A DNA stretch of 16,470 nucleotides, taken from Clostridiaceae bacterium (lineage in GTDB: Bacteria; Bacillota; Clostridia; Oscillospirales; Acutalibacteraceae). This document shows, in pieces, positions 1 through 7,713 of this stretch (position 1 is its first letter; every line of letters begins with the position of its first letter). The DNA lies in the NCBI GenBank assembly GCA_904501875.1, contig CAJGCQ010000013.1:1-16470 (forward strand). The letters are read 5' to 3'. Made by a program: the position numbers and the translations under genes. A model generated the notes under the pieces. The model did no database searches. It was not told the origin of the DNA and was given only the letters and a program-made list of their open reading frames with translations.

Positions 1-62
1 CCGACAAGAACAAAAATAATACATATGAGGATGATGTTTGTAGCCGATTTAAAGAATTTCAC
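1..62 (-). CDS. Partial N-terminus of a membrane or secreted protein
   Basis: Only about 20 codons are inside the window; the gene runs off the left edge. A GTG start at 60-62 is preceded at 8 nt by an AGGA Shine-Dalgarno core (TCCT on the plus strand, 71-74). The reading begins MKFFKSATNIILICII, a short basic N-terminus followed by an uninterrupted hydrophobic stretch, which looks like a signal peptide or a first membrane segment. An in-frame TTG lies further upstream but has no Shine-Dalgarno site, so GTG is preferred. The family cannot be told from so little. It is divergent from degV. Confidence 0.45.
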   Translation of the reverse strand, partial: MKFFKSATNIILICIIFVLV

Positions 63-196
63 TTTTTTGGTCCTTTCACATTTATTATTCCTGCCAGAAA
101 AAATCCGCAATTCTATTTTAACACACTCCCTCTAAAAAATATATAATATTTTAATTACAAATTATTACAGTTGCGTAAAAAGAATGAGAATTTCTG

Positions 197-225
197 TTGC
201 TAAAATCTAAATTTAATGTTATAAT
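197..225 (+). promoter_or_regulatory. Sigma-A-type promoter of degV
   Basis: TTGCTA (197-202) and a perfect TATAAT (220-225) are separated by 17 nt. The predicted transcription start is near 232, giving a leader of about 25 nt before the TTG start at 258. The rest of the AT-rich gap from 63 to 196 holds the leader of the divergent edge gene and shows no other clear element. Confidence 0.75.
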
Positions 226-257
226 CTATTATATCATTAAATTTAGAAGGTGTTAAT

Positions 258-1115
258 TTGAGTTCAAATGTAGTTATAACCAGCGACAGTACAACCGATT
301 TAAGCAAAGAGCTTAAAGAACGCTATAACGTTAAGGTAATGCCCTTAAAAATTACCCTTGGGGACAAGACTTATACCGATGGGGTCGATATTAACCCTGA
401 TGATATTTATGCCCATCACGATAAAACAGGGGAACTGCCCAAAACCGCCGCCACCAATGTGAGCGACTGCATCGACTTCTTTAAGCCTTTTTCTGAGGCG
501 GGGAAGACTATAATTCATTTTACAATCAGCTCCGAGATGTCCTCTACATACAGTAATGCCTGTATTGCTGCAGAAGAGATGGGTAATGTTTATGTGATTG
601 ACACCAAGAACCTGTCAACAGGCGGGGGGTTGCTTGTTGTTGCGGCGGCGGAAATGTTAGCTTCAGGACTTTCTGCCGAGGAGACAGTAGAAAAAACACG
701 GGCGCTTGCGCCTTGTGTTGATGCATCTTTTGTTATTGACAGTCTTGAATATCTTTATAAGGGCGGCCGTTGCTCTGCACTTGCGATGTTCGGCGCTAAT
801 CTCTTAAAGCTTAAGCCTTGCATACAGGTTAAGGACGGCAAAATGGATGTTGCCAAGAAGTACCGCGGCAAATTTAGCGAGGTAGCAAAGCAGTATATTA
901 ACGAAAAAATCACCGATTATTCGGATATTGACCTTGACCGGGTTTTCGTAACCCATGCAGGCTGTGACCCTGAGCTTATGAATGAATTGGTTGAAATGGT
1001 TAAAAGCAAAGTACCCTTCAAAGAGGTCTTTTTTACCCGTGCAGGGTGTACCGTTTCGTCGCATTGCGGTGCAAATACTCTCGGTATTTTGTTTATTCGT
1101 AAGTCACCGATTTAA
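258..1115 (+). CDS. DegV family fatty-acid-binding protein
   Basis: This 285-residue protein has the usual DegV/FakB length and motifs. The N-terminal SDSTTDL (about 9-15) is the conserved start of the fold. LPKTAATN (about 60-67), ISSEMSSTYSNA (about 90-101) and YLYKGGRCS (about 165-173) match the conserved fatty-acid-binding segments. Characterised DegV/FakB proteins bind one fatty acid and present it to the FakA kinase for phosphorylation, feeding exogenous fatty acids into phospholipid synthesis; no fakA is visible here. The start is TTG, supported by AGAAGG 7 nt upstream (245-250). It appears to be a single-gene unit with its own promoter upstream and a strong hairpin downstream. Family assignment is firm; which lipid it binds is unknown. 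Confidence 0.92.
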   Translation: MSSNVVITSDSTTDLSKELKERYNVKVMPLKITLGDKTYTDGVDINPDDIYAHHDKTGELPKTAATNVSDCIDFFKPFSEAGKTIIHFTISSEMSSTYSNACIAAEEMGNVYVIDTKNLSTGGGLLVVAAAEMLASGLSAEETVEKTRALAPCVDASFVIDSLEYLYKGGRCSALAMFGANLLKLKPCIQVKDGKMDVAKKYRGKFSEVAKQYINEKITDYSDIDLDRVFVTHAGCDPELMNELVEMVKSKVPFKEVFFTRAGCTVSSHCGANTLGILFIRKSPI

Positions 1116-1220
1116 AATTAAAGCATAATATATTAGCAGGGGTTGATTGCGGGATATCCCTGATGTCGGCGGCTGTCTTTGACTGTCTTTAAATAACCGA
1201 TTAATACCCCTTGATATAAA

Positions 1221-1260
1221 GCACACGGCTAACCCTTTCGGTTAGCCGTGTGCGGTTTTA
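1221..1260. terminator. Bidirectional Rho-independent terminator
   Basis: A perfect 14-bp stem (1221-1234 with 1240-1253) encloses a 5-nt CTTTC loop. On the plus strand it is followed by GG and a T-rich run, which suits degV. On the minus strand it is followed by TTTATAT, which suits the hydrolase gene whose stop codon begins at 1260. The convergent genes therefore share it. Confidence 0.88.
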
Positions 1261-2178
1261 TTTTTCAATAAATTGTAAAATATCTTTTATTACATCTTCC
1301 TTGCAGACATCATTGTGTATTTCGTGTCGGCAACCGTTATAAAGCTTGAGTGAAACATCGTTTACACCTGCGGCTTCAAGCCTTTCGTAAACCTTTGTAA
1401 CACCTTTTCCGTAAGAACCTACAGGGTCGTCACTGCCCGAAATCAGAAAAACAGGCAAATCCTTTCTAATATTATTAAACCATTCGGTGCGGTTTGAAAG
1501 CTGATTTAATTTTACAAGGTCGTGCATTGCCGATACCGTAAATTTAAAATTGCAGTACTTATCCGCCTCGTATTTAGTTATAATATCACGGTCGGTTGTT
1601 ATCCACTCAAATTCGGAATCGCCGTCAAAACGCTTGTTGTAAGCACCAAACGCCAGCTTGTTTATAAAATTTGACCTATGCTTTTCACCGAAGAAAAGTC
1701 GAATAATATCTGTTGCTATAAGCCCAAACGGTGCGGCGGGGTTAGGACCGCCAGTACCGCAGATAATGATTTTTTTAATTTCTTCGCCGTAATTTTCGGC
1801 GGCAATTCGTGCGATAAAGGAGCCCATAGAATGCCCCATAAGGTAAAGGGGAATATCAGGGTATATCTTTCGTATGGCGTCCTCAAACGCCTCTACATCC
1901 CTTACAAGATATTTCCAGCCGTCTCGGTGGGCTACAAAGCCCAACTCGCTTTCGTCTCTCGGTGTTTTGCCGTGACCTAAATTATCGTATCCGCAGCATA
2001 CATAACCCTGCTGTGCAAGGGCGGAGAATACGTGCGCATAGCGCCCGATATATTCGCACATACCGTGAACAAGGTGGAAAATCCCCTTGATTTCGCCCTC
2101 GGGTATATATATAAGCCCCTTAAGGGTGTGAATATTATCGGTGCTTTGCACCTCAATAGTTTTAATTTCATAGGTCAT
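1258..2178 (-). CDS. Alpha/beta hydrolase, monoacylglycerol lipase / lysophospholipase-like
   Basis: This 306-residue cytoplasmic protein belongs to the Hydrolase_4 (serine aminopeptidase S33) group. Visible landmarks are VHGMCEY (about 38-44, oxyanion region), DNLGHGKT (about 65-72), the nucleophile elbow GHSMG (115-119, Ser117), GSDDPVG (about 248-254, acid residue) and GCRHEIH (catalytic His about 285). There is no signal peptide. Relatives release glycerol and a fatty acid from monoacylglycerol or act on lysophospholipids. The start ATG has a strong AGGAGGA 5 nt upstream (2184-2190). It is the last gene of the alr-glpK operon, 20 nt after glpK, and ends at the shared terminator. Its position next to glycerol kinase supports glycerol release as the role, but the substrate is inferred. 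Confidence 0.85.
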   Translation of the reverse strand: MTYEIKTIEVQSTDNIHTLKGLIYIPEGEIKGIFHLVHGMCEYIGRYAHVFSALAQQGYVCCGYDNLGHGKTPRDESELGFVAHRDGWKYLVRDVEAFEDAIRKIYPDIPLYLMGHSMGSFIARIAAENYGEEIKKIIICGTGGPNPAAPFGLIATDIIRLFFGEKHRSNFINKLAFGAYNKRFDGDSEFEWITTDRDIITKYEADKYCNFKFTVSAMHDLVKLNQLSNRTEWFNNIRKDLPVFLISGSDDPVGSYGKGVTKVYERLEAAGVNDVSLKLYNGCRHEIHNDVCKEDVIKDILQFIEK

Positions 2179-2198
2179 GGCTGTCCTCCTTGAGCTTT

Positions 2199-3695
2199 TT
2201 AGGAAAAGGCTTTAGCACTTTTAATTGCGCATTTCCAGCCGTTTAGGAGCTTGGTGCGCTCCTTTTCTGTTGTTTTAGGAGTAAATACTGTATTTTTGCA
2301 GTTAAGCGCCATAATTTCATCGGTACTTTTCCAATAGCCGATGCCAAGTCCCGCCAAATACGCCGCACCTGCGGCAGTAGCTTCGGTACTTTTGGGGCAT
2401 ACAACCGAAAGTTCCGAAATATCTGACTGAAATTGCATTAAAAAGCCGTTTGCAGCCGCTCCTCCGTCAGCCTTGAGAGAGCTTATATTAAGTCCCGTAT
2501 CAGCTTTCATAGCGGCGATTAAATCATTAGTTTGGTAGGCAATAGATTCAAGAGCTGCCCTTATAATATGATTTTTGTTAGCACCTCTTGTAAGCCCGCA
2601 GATTGTGCCTCTCGCATACATATCCCAGTAGGGAGCGCCAAGACCTGCAAAGGCGGGTACTATATAAACACCTGCACTGTCATTAACAGAAAGGGCGGCA
2701 TTTTCGCTATCCGCCGAGGTTTTAATAAGCTCCATTTCGTCCCTGAGCCATTGAACAACCGCTCCACCTACAAAAACACTGCCCTCTAATGCATAGCTTA
2801 CCTTATCGTTTTTTTGAGAGGCGGCTATTGTTGTAAGAAGTCCGTTTTGACTTTTAAAGGGTTTATCACCCGTGTTCATCAAAAGAAAACATCCTGTGCC
2901 GTAGGTGTTTTTAATATCCCCCGCAGAAAAGCATTTCTGCCCAAAGAGTGCCGCTTGTTGGTCGCCGGCTATTCCCGAGACGGGGATTTCCTCACCTAAA
3001 ATGTTTACAAAGCCGTATATTTCACTGCTTGATTTAACCTCGGGCAACATACAGCGGGGTATATCAAGCCTCTTAAGCAATGCATCGTCCCAGTCAAGGG
3101 TATGTATATTATAAAGCATAGTGCGGGAGGCATTGGTTCGGTCGGTGATATGAATTTTGCCGCCCGACAGCTTCCAGATAAGCCAGCTGTCCACCGTCCC
3201 TAAAAGCAGTTCGCCCCTTTTTGCCCTTTCGTGCGCACCTTCAACATTATCAAGTATCCATTTAATTTTAGTGCCGCTGAAATATGCATCTATGCAAAGC
3301 CCTGTAACGCTTTTAACATAAGGTTCAAGGCCCTCCGCCTTTAACTTCTCGCACAAATCTGCCGTGCGTCGACATTGCCATACTATAGCGTTGTAAATAG
3401 GCTCGCCTGTGGATTTATCCCAAATAATCACAGTTTCACGCTGGTTGGCAATACCTACCGCCGCAATTTGCGCAGGTGAAGCGCCAATTTGCGTAATGGC
3501 TTCACAAACTGCAGAATACTGACATGAGAATATTTCCAAAGGGTCGTGCTCCACAAAACCGGGCATTGGATAAATTTGTGTAAATTCACGCTGTGCTACC
3601 GAAACGACATTGCCATTCTTATCAAAAAGTATTGCTCGGGCACTTGTTGTGCCCTCGTCGAGGGAGAGAATGTATTTTTTCATTTCTGCTTTCAT
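2199..3695 (-). CDS. glpK: Glycerol kinase
   Basis: This 498-residue protein has the standard length and collinear FGGY-kinase motifs. They are LDEGTTS (12-18, phosphate binding), GFVEHDP (46-52), WQCRR (about 106-110), the glycerol-contacting DAYFSGTK region (about 136-143), GIAGDQQAALFGQ (241-253), NTYGTGCF (263-270) and DGGAAAN in the C-terminal half. It converts glycerol and ATP to sn-glycerol 3-phosphate. The start overlaps the alr stop as ATGA (3692-3695) with no strong Shine-Dalgarno site, suggesting translational coupling; a second ATG four codons in also lacks one. No glpF or glpD lies nearby. The residue that aligns by eye with the HPr-phosphorylated His of Bacillus and Enterococcus enzymes (about His232) is Asn231 here, so PTS-dependent activation may be absent. 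Confidence 0.95.
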   Translation of the reverse strand: MKAEMKKYILSLDEGTTSARAILFDKNGNVVSVAQREFTQIYPMPGFVEHDPLEIFSCQYSAVCEAITQIGASPAQIAAVGIANQRETVIIWDKSTGEPIYNAIVWQCRRTADLCEKLKAEGLEPYVKSVTGLCIDAYFSGTKIKWILDNVEGAHERAKRGELLLGTVDSWLIWKLSGGKIHITDRTNASRTMLYNIHTLDWDDALLKRLDIPRCMLPEVKSSSEIYGFVNILGEEIPVSGIAGDQQAALFGQKCFSAGDIKNTYGTGCFLLMNTGDKPFKSQNGLLTTIAASQKNDKVSYALEGSVFVGGAVVQWLRDEMELIKTSADSENAALSVNDSAGVYIVPAFAGLGAPYWDMYARGTICGLTRGANKNHIIRAALESIAYQTNDLIAAMKADTGLNISSLKADGGAAANGFLMQFQSDISELSVVCPKSTEATAAGAAYLAGLGIGYWKSTDEIMALNCKNTVFTPKTTEKERTKLLNGWKCAIKSAKAFS

Positions 3696-4819
3696 TTTAC
3701 CGTAATTCTCGGGACTCTCGGTGAAATCCCGCAGATGATTTCGTAATTGATTGTGTCGCAGATATCGGCAAGCTCTTCCACAGGTAGTGTTTTGCCAAAG
3801 AGAATAACCTCATCACCCTGCTTTACACCGTCTATATCGGTAACATCGACCGACATCTGGTCCATACAGACCCTGCCGATTATATTCGCCTTTTTGCCGT
3901 TTATAAGTACATAGCCTTTATTTGAAAGCAGTCTCGGGTAGCCGTCTGCGTAGCCTACGGTAACGGTTGCGATTTTCATTTGCTTTTCCGCCGTAAAGGT
4001 GCGACCGTAGCTTACGGTATCGCCCTTGCCGATTGTTTTAACCATTGATACTACAGATTTCACTGTCATAACTGGAATAAAATCTTCCTTAAGCTTCAAA
4101 TCGCTTGACGGGGTAAGACCGTACAGTACAATACCCAGTCGGCACATATCAAAATGCTTATCGTTATCAAGACAGAAGGCGGCGGAATTACAACAATGGC
4201 AGTATTTATGTTTAAGCCCCGCAGCTTCAAACCGCTTAACTGCATTGCAAAAGAGGGAATACTGCCTATCGGTAAAGCCGTCTTCGGAGATTTCGGTGCG
4301 GTCTGATTCTGCAAAGTGGGTAAAAATCCCCTCAAATATAAAACCTTTAAGCCTCGCGGCGTCTATTGCGTCCTCAATACCCGAAAGTTTTTCGTTACGG
4401 CAATCAAAGCCTAAACGGCTCATACCAGTGTCAAGTTTTATATGCACCTTTATTTTAACTCCGTCCGCACAAGCTTTTTCGGAAAGAGCGGCGGCGTATT
4501 CGGAGGAATATACACATTGTGCAATATCATTTGAATAAAGCTGTGCCGCCATACTTACGGGAGTATAGCCCAAAATCAAAATAGGCCTTGTTATCCCGCA
4601 GTTGCGAAGGGTGATCGCTTCTTCAATATTTGAAACAGCGAACGCGTCCGCCCCATGCTGTTCAAGTATCGGAGCTACAAATCTAACCGAGTGGCCATAG
4701 GCGTCTGCCTTTACTACCGCCATCACCTTAGCTCCCTCGGCTTCTTTTTTTATAATATCAAAATTATGTACCAGGGCGTTGAGGTCAATCTCAGCCCAGG
4801 TTCTGTGCAGAAATTCCAA
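3692..4819 (-). CDS. alr: Alanine racemase
   Basis: This PLP-dependent fold-type III enzyme interconverts L- and D-alanine for peptidoglycan synthesis. RTWAEIDL follows the start, KADAYGH carries the PLP-binding lysine (about Lys37), HIKLDTGMSRLG lies near residue 130, VSYGRTF holds the catalytic tyrosine (about 270), and CMDQMSVDVT lies near 317-326. I chose the TTG at 4817-4819 (375 residues). The best Shine-Dalgarno, AAGGTGG at 4828-4834, is 8 nt upstream of it and would overlap the alternative GTG at 4831 (379 residues). It is the first gene of a three-gene operon with glpK and the hydrolase, and its stop overlaps the glpK start. An extended -10 promoter sits just upstream. A biosynthetic or spore-linked role cannot be told apart from sequence. 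Confidence 0.95.
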   Translation of the reverse strand: MEFLHRTWAEIDLNALVHNFDIIKKEAEGAKVMAVVKADAYGHSVRFVAPILEQHGADAFAVSNIEEAITLRNCGITRPILILGYTPVSMAAQLYSNDIAQCVYSSEYAAALSEKACADGVKIKVHIKLDTGMSRLGFDCRNEKLSGIEDAIDAARLKGFIFEGIFTHFAESDRTEISEDGFTDRQYSLFCNAVKRFEAAGLKHKYCHCCNSAAFCLDNDKHFDMCRLGIVLYGLTPSSDLKLKEDFIPVMTVKSVVSMVKTIGKGDTVSYGRTFTAEKQMKIATVTVGYADGYPRLLSNKGYVLINGKKANIIGRVCMDQMSVDVTDIDGVKQGDEVILFGKTLPVEELADICDTINYEIICGISPRVPRITVK

Positions 4820-4827
4820 AACAGTTT

Positions 4828-4834
4828 CCACCTT
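4828..4834 (-). promoter_or_regulatory. Shine-Dalgarno site deciding the alr start
   Basis: AAGGTGG on the minus strand lies 8 nt from the TTG at 4819. Because it contains the upstream GTG itself, that GTG is unlikely to be the start. Confidence 0.65.
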
Positions 4835-4851
4835 GTAAATAATATATAAAT

Positions 4852-4879
4852 ATTATACCACTTATTTTTATTTTTGCAA
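4852..4879 (-). promoter_or_regulatory. Promoter of the alr-glpK-hydrolase operon
   Basis: TTGCAA (4874-4879) and TATAAT (4852-4857) are 16 nt apart, with an extended TGG before the -10 element. The -35 lies inside the last codons of the upstream CmpB-like gene, so the operon has its own promoter but may also receive read-through; no terminator separates the two. Confidence 0.75.
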
Positions 4880-5254
4880 TCTCTTATTGACTTTACCCGC
4901 AAAAGGTATGCAAACAAGGCTTAAAAGCATCCAAAGGCAGGAGTAGAGAATACAAACTTGACCGCCTATGTTCATCGGCATTTTGCTGTAGTCCCACACA
5001 TTCTTTTTTAAAATTATATTAAAGACAACACCGAATATGAATTCTACCACCGTAACAAAGGCACTGCCTATCAGACTTTTAATGAAAAGCCCCGCTTTTT
5101 CAAATTTTTCGCTAAGCGTTCCGAAAAACATAAAACAAATACCGCCGGCTCCCAGCATTGACCAATGGGTGTATCCCCGCCAGATTATCTCTATTAACCC
5201 GTAGCCTACTGCGCCAATTGAGAACAGCATAAATTTAATTTTTCCTTTTTGCAT
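4868..5254 (-). CDS. Small integral membrane protein, CmpB-like (putative ABC-transporter type IV, PF06541)
   Basis: This 128-residue protein has about four membrane segments (roughly 6-24, 30-47, 54-82 and 97-120). The strings GLIEIIWRGYTHWSM and WDYSKMP, followed by GGQVCILYS, match my recollection of PF06541, described as a putative ABC-transporter type IV membrane family. No ATPase gene is adjacent and the function of these proteins is not established. The ATG at 5254 is preceded by AGGGTG (5260-5265). It lies upstream of alr on the same strand and may be partly cotranscribed with it. The link to alr is positional only. An alternative reading is a stand-alone membrane protein unrelated to transport. 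Confidence 0.7.
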   Translation of the reverse strand: MQKGKIKFMLFSIGAVGYGLIEIIWRGYTHWSMLGAGGICFMFFGTLSEKFEKAGLFIKSLIGSAFVTVVEFIFGVVFNIILKKNVWDYSKMPMNIGGQVCILYSCLWMLLSLVCIPFAGKVNKRLQK

Positions 5255-5352
5255 TTTATCACCCTAAAATATTATCGGTGAAAAACGCAAAGCTATACAA
5301 TAGAAAAAACGAGTTTTAATTTGCAAAAAAAATTAAAAAGTTATGAATTTTT

Positions 5353-5378
5353 TTCGGCTCCCTTAACAGGGAGCCGAA
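5353..5378 (-). terminator. Hairpin downstream of the EF-G paralogue
   Basis: A perfect 10-bp stem (5353-5362 with 5369-5378) with a 6-nt loop begins 4 nt after the EF-G-like stop codon. In the gene's own direction the hairpin is followed first by a run of A and only later by T-rich sequence, so it is an atypical intrinsic terminator. In the opposite direction the T-rich tail is immediate, although no plus-strand gene ends here. Confidence 0.5.
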
Positions 5379-5382
5379 TATT

Positions 5383-7416
5383 TTAATTTGCTTCGTCAAT
5401 TATTTTCTGTGCAATACCTGCGGGAACCTCCTCATAACGGGTAGGTGTAACGGTAAAGGTGGCAGTACCTTGGGTTATAGAGCGCATAGCCGTCGCAAAA
5501 TCGGACATTTCAGCCATAGGTACCTCACCCACGATTTCCTGCATTTTGTTTTCTGCGGGATTCATACCGATGATTCTGCCTCGGCGTTTGTTAATATCCC
5601 CTATAACATCGCCGAGCATTTCGTCGGGGACAAGCACATTAAGCGTGCCGACGGGCTCAAGCAGTACGGGAGAAGCCTGCGGGATACCTTCCTTAAAGGC
5701 TATTGACGCCGCTGTTTTAAATGCCATTTCCGAAGAATCGACAGGGTGGTAGGAGCCGTCAACAAGGGTTGCCTTAACCCCCACCATAGGATAGCCTGCG
5801 AGCACGCCCTTGGTCGTGCTTTCACGAAGCCCCTTTTCAACGGCGGGGAAGAAGTTTTTGGGAACTGCACCGCCGAAGACCTTTTCTTCAAATACAAGCT
5901 CCTCAGACTCGCAGGGCTCAAACTCAATCCAAACATCGCCGAACTGACCGTGACCGCCGGACTGTTTTTTATGCCTGCCCTGTACCTTTACGGGCTTTCT
6001 AATGGTTTCACGGTAGGCGATTTTCGGCTTTTTAAGCTCAACCTCTGCACCAAATTTGGATTTTAAACGGGAAACTATAACATCAATATGCTGTTCGCCA
6101 AGCGCCGATAAAATCTGTTCGTGGGTTTCGTTATCTGTATGCACCAAAATAGTGGGGTCTTCCTCGGCAATCCGGTAAAAGGCGGAGGCAATTTTTTCTT
6201 CGTCGCCCTTTGCCTTGGGGTAAACCGCCACAGAAAGGCAGGGAGCAGGGAATTCGATAGGCGCCGCAGATACCTTGCCCGAGACAGAAAGGGTATCACC
6301 CGTTAAAACATCTCCGAGCTTCGCAACAGAGCCAATATCGCCCGCTTTTATGCAGTCAGCATCTTCCTGCTTACCGCCTTTGAGCCACATAACTTTTGAA
6401 AGGCGCTCTTCTTCGCCTGTACGGCTGTTTATAAGGCGGGTATCATTCTTTATCTTGCCTGAAAGCACCCTGAAATATGAAAGCTTGCCAACAAAGGGGT
6501 CGGCAATGGTTTTAAACACAAGCAGGGCGTTTTCGCCGTTTTCATCGAACTGCTTTTCCTCGCCGTCAGAAAGGCTGTATTTTGAATCGGCAGAGGAGGG
6601 GGTGATTTCAAGCAGAGTATCTACCAACATCGGAATGGCGGCACCCGTCTGTTGAACACCTGCAAATACGGGGCATATATCACCCGAGCAAACACCCTTT
6701 TTAAGACCTGTTTTAATTTCCTCGGGGGTAAATTCCTCGCCTGCAAAATATTTTTCCATAAGTGCGTCATCTGTTGTGGCGATTGCCTCAAGCAGCATAT
6801 TGCGCATTTCGTCTGCGTCATTGCTCACGGGCATACGCATTTCCTTTAATTCAAAGCCGTCGCAGGCATAAGCCTTATTCTCGATTAAATTTATGTAGCA
6901 TTTAACCTCGTCATTTTCAACATATGGTATAACTATAGGGCATATAACCGCACCGTAGTTTCCTACAAGGGCAGAAATTACACGGTAGAAATGCGCATGG
7001 GTGGAATCGAGTTTACCTACAAAAAACGCAACGGCCTTTTTCGCCGCACGAGCTTTGGCAAAGCTAAGCTTAGCACCTGTGGTAAGTCCCGATTTGCCCG
7101 AAATGGCGATAAGTGCGGTATCCGCCGCAGCAAGCGCCTCGCATACGCCGCCCGCAAAATCAAAAAGTCCTGGTGCGTCTATAATATTAAGCTTACTGTT
7201 TGCGGCTTCAAGCGCATAAACAGAAGCAGAAACCGAAGTTTTGCGTTTCTTCTCTTCAGGGTCAAAATCCATAACAGAGGTACCCTCTGCAGTCTTGCCG
7301 ATGCGCTCGGTTGCCTTGCCGTAGCAGAGTATGGCTTCTGCAAGGGTGGTTTTACCTGAGCCGCCGTGACCTAACAGGGCAACGCTCCGTGTGAGATTTA
7401 GGGGATAGTCTTTCAA
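5383..7416 (-). CDS. Elongation factor G-like translational GTPase (EF-G paralogue)
   Basis: This 677-residue protein covers all EF-G domains. The GTPase domain carries G1 GHGGSGKT (16-23), a divergent G2 around KRKTSVSAS (57-65), G3 DAPG (80-83) and GKLD (134-137) in place of NKxD. The domain IV start HKKQSGGHGQFGDVW and the C-terminal HPVDSSEMAFK, PVLLEP, NKRRGRIIGM and SITQGTATF are close to canonical EF-G. The usual His after DxPG is Leu84 and the NKxD Asn is Gly134, so this is an EF-G-like paralogue and not the housekeeping fusA. The start is the TTG at 7416, with AAAGGAG 9 nt upstream; a TTG ten codons earlier has no such site. It is monocistronic with its own promoter. The role, perhaps ribosome-associated under stress, is unproven. 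Confidence 0.88.
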   Translation of the reverse strand: MKDYPLNLTRSVALLGHGGSGKTTLAEAILCYGKATERIGKTAEGTSVMDFDPEEKKRKTSVSASVYALEAANSKLNIIDAPGLFDFAGGVCEALAAADTALIAISGKSGLTTGAKLSFAKARAAKKAVAFFVGKLDSTHAHFYRVISALVGNYGAVICPIVIPYVENDEVKCYINLIENKAYACDGFELKEMRMPVSNDADEMRNMLLEAIATTDDALMEKYFAGEEFTPEEIKTGLKKGVCSGDICPVFAGVQQTGAAIPMLVDTLLEITPSSADSKYSLSDGEEKQFDENGENALLVFKTIADPFVGKLSYFRVLSGKIKNDTRLINSRTGEEERLSKVMWLKGGKQEDADCIKAGDIGSVAKLGDVLTGDTLSVSGKVSAAPIEFPAPCLSVAVYPKAKGDEEKIASAFYRIAEEDPTILVHTDNETHEQILSALGEQHIDVIVSRLKSKFGAEVELKKPKIAYRETIRKPVKVQGRHKKQSGGHGQFGDVWIEFEPCESEELVFEEKVFGGAVPKNFFPAVEKGLRESTTKGVLAGYPMVGVKATLVDGSYHPVDSSEMAFKTAASIAFKEGIPQASPVLLEPVGTLNVLVPDEMLGDVIGDINKRRGRIIGMNPAENKMQEIVGEVPMAEMSDFATAMRSITQGTATFTVTPTRYEEVPAGIAQKIIDEAN

Positions 7417-7425
7417 AATAATCCA

Positions 7426-7432
7426 CTCCTTT
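7426..7432 (-). promoter_or_regulatory. Shine-Dalgarno site deciding the EF-G-like start
   Basis: AAAGGAG on the minus strand is 9 nt upstream of the TTG at 7416. The upstream in-frame TTG at 7446 has no comparable site. Confidence 0.65.
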
Positions 7433-7473
7433 AAATTGCCTCGCAATGGTGCGGGAAATATGTTGTTGAAAAT

Positions 7474-7502
7474 ATTATAACATACTTTGTTAGCAAATAC
7501 AA
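7474..7502 (-). promoter_or_regulatory. Promoter of the EF-G-like gene
   Basis: TTGTAT (7497-7502) and a perfect TATAAT (7474-7479) are 17 nt apart, with an extended TGT before the -10 element. The predicted leader is about 50 nt. Confidence 0.75.
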
Positions 7503-7600
7503 CTAATAATTGTGATAGAAATTCTAAAATTTTATTAAAATGTCATAAATAAATATAATTTGTCGAATTTGTCCATTGTTAAATAAAGCTTGTATACAAA

Positions 7601-7677
7601 TTGACGAAAAAAATTACAACCGTGATACTATTTGTAACCAAATTGTTTCTGCAATTTTTATGGGCTTTGTGTATAAT
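7601..7677 (+). promoter_or_regulatory. Two possible tandem promoters of the secreted protein gene
   Basis: The upstream candidate is TTGACG (7601-7606), 17 nt, GATACT (7624-7629). The downstream candidate is CTGCAA (7649-7654), 17 nt, TATAAT (7672-7677), with its start about 30 nt before the ATG. The palindrome TTGTATACAA (7590-7599) abuts the upstream candidate. The remaining AT-rich sequence from 7503 to 7589 shows only a short AATTTGTC repeat. Confidence 0.55.
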
Positions 7678-7713
7678 TAGAATATAAGATTATTTAAAGT
7701 AGGGGGCGGTAAT

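Noticed and set aside
1173..1190. CTGTCTTT repeated twice with 10-bp period
   Set aside because: Too short and isolated, between a stop codon and a terminator; no sign of a longer array.
4026..4538. A 170-codon plus-strand open frame inside alr
   Set aside because: It lies antisense to an alanine racemase whose motifs are intact over the whole stretch; its product is low-complexity in style and has no Shine-Dalgarno support.
5271..5300. TTGTAT / GATAAT promoter for the CmpB-like gene
   Set aside because: The predicted start would fall inside the Shine-Dalgarno site at 5260-5265, leaving no usable leader.
6275..6655. A 126-codon plus-strand open frame inside the EF-G-like gene
   Set aside because: It is antisense to a continuous EF-G-like coding region and has no promoter or ribosome-binding site.
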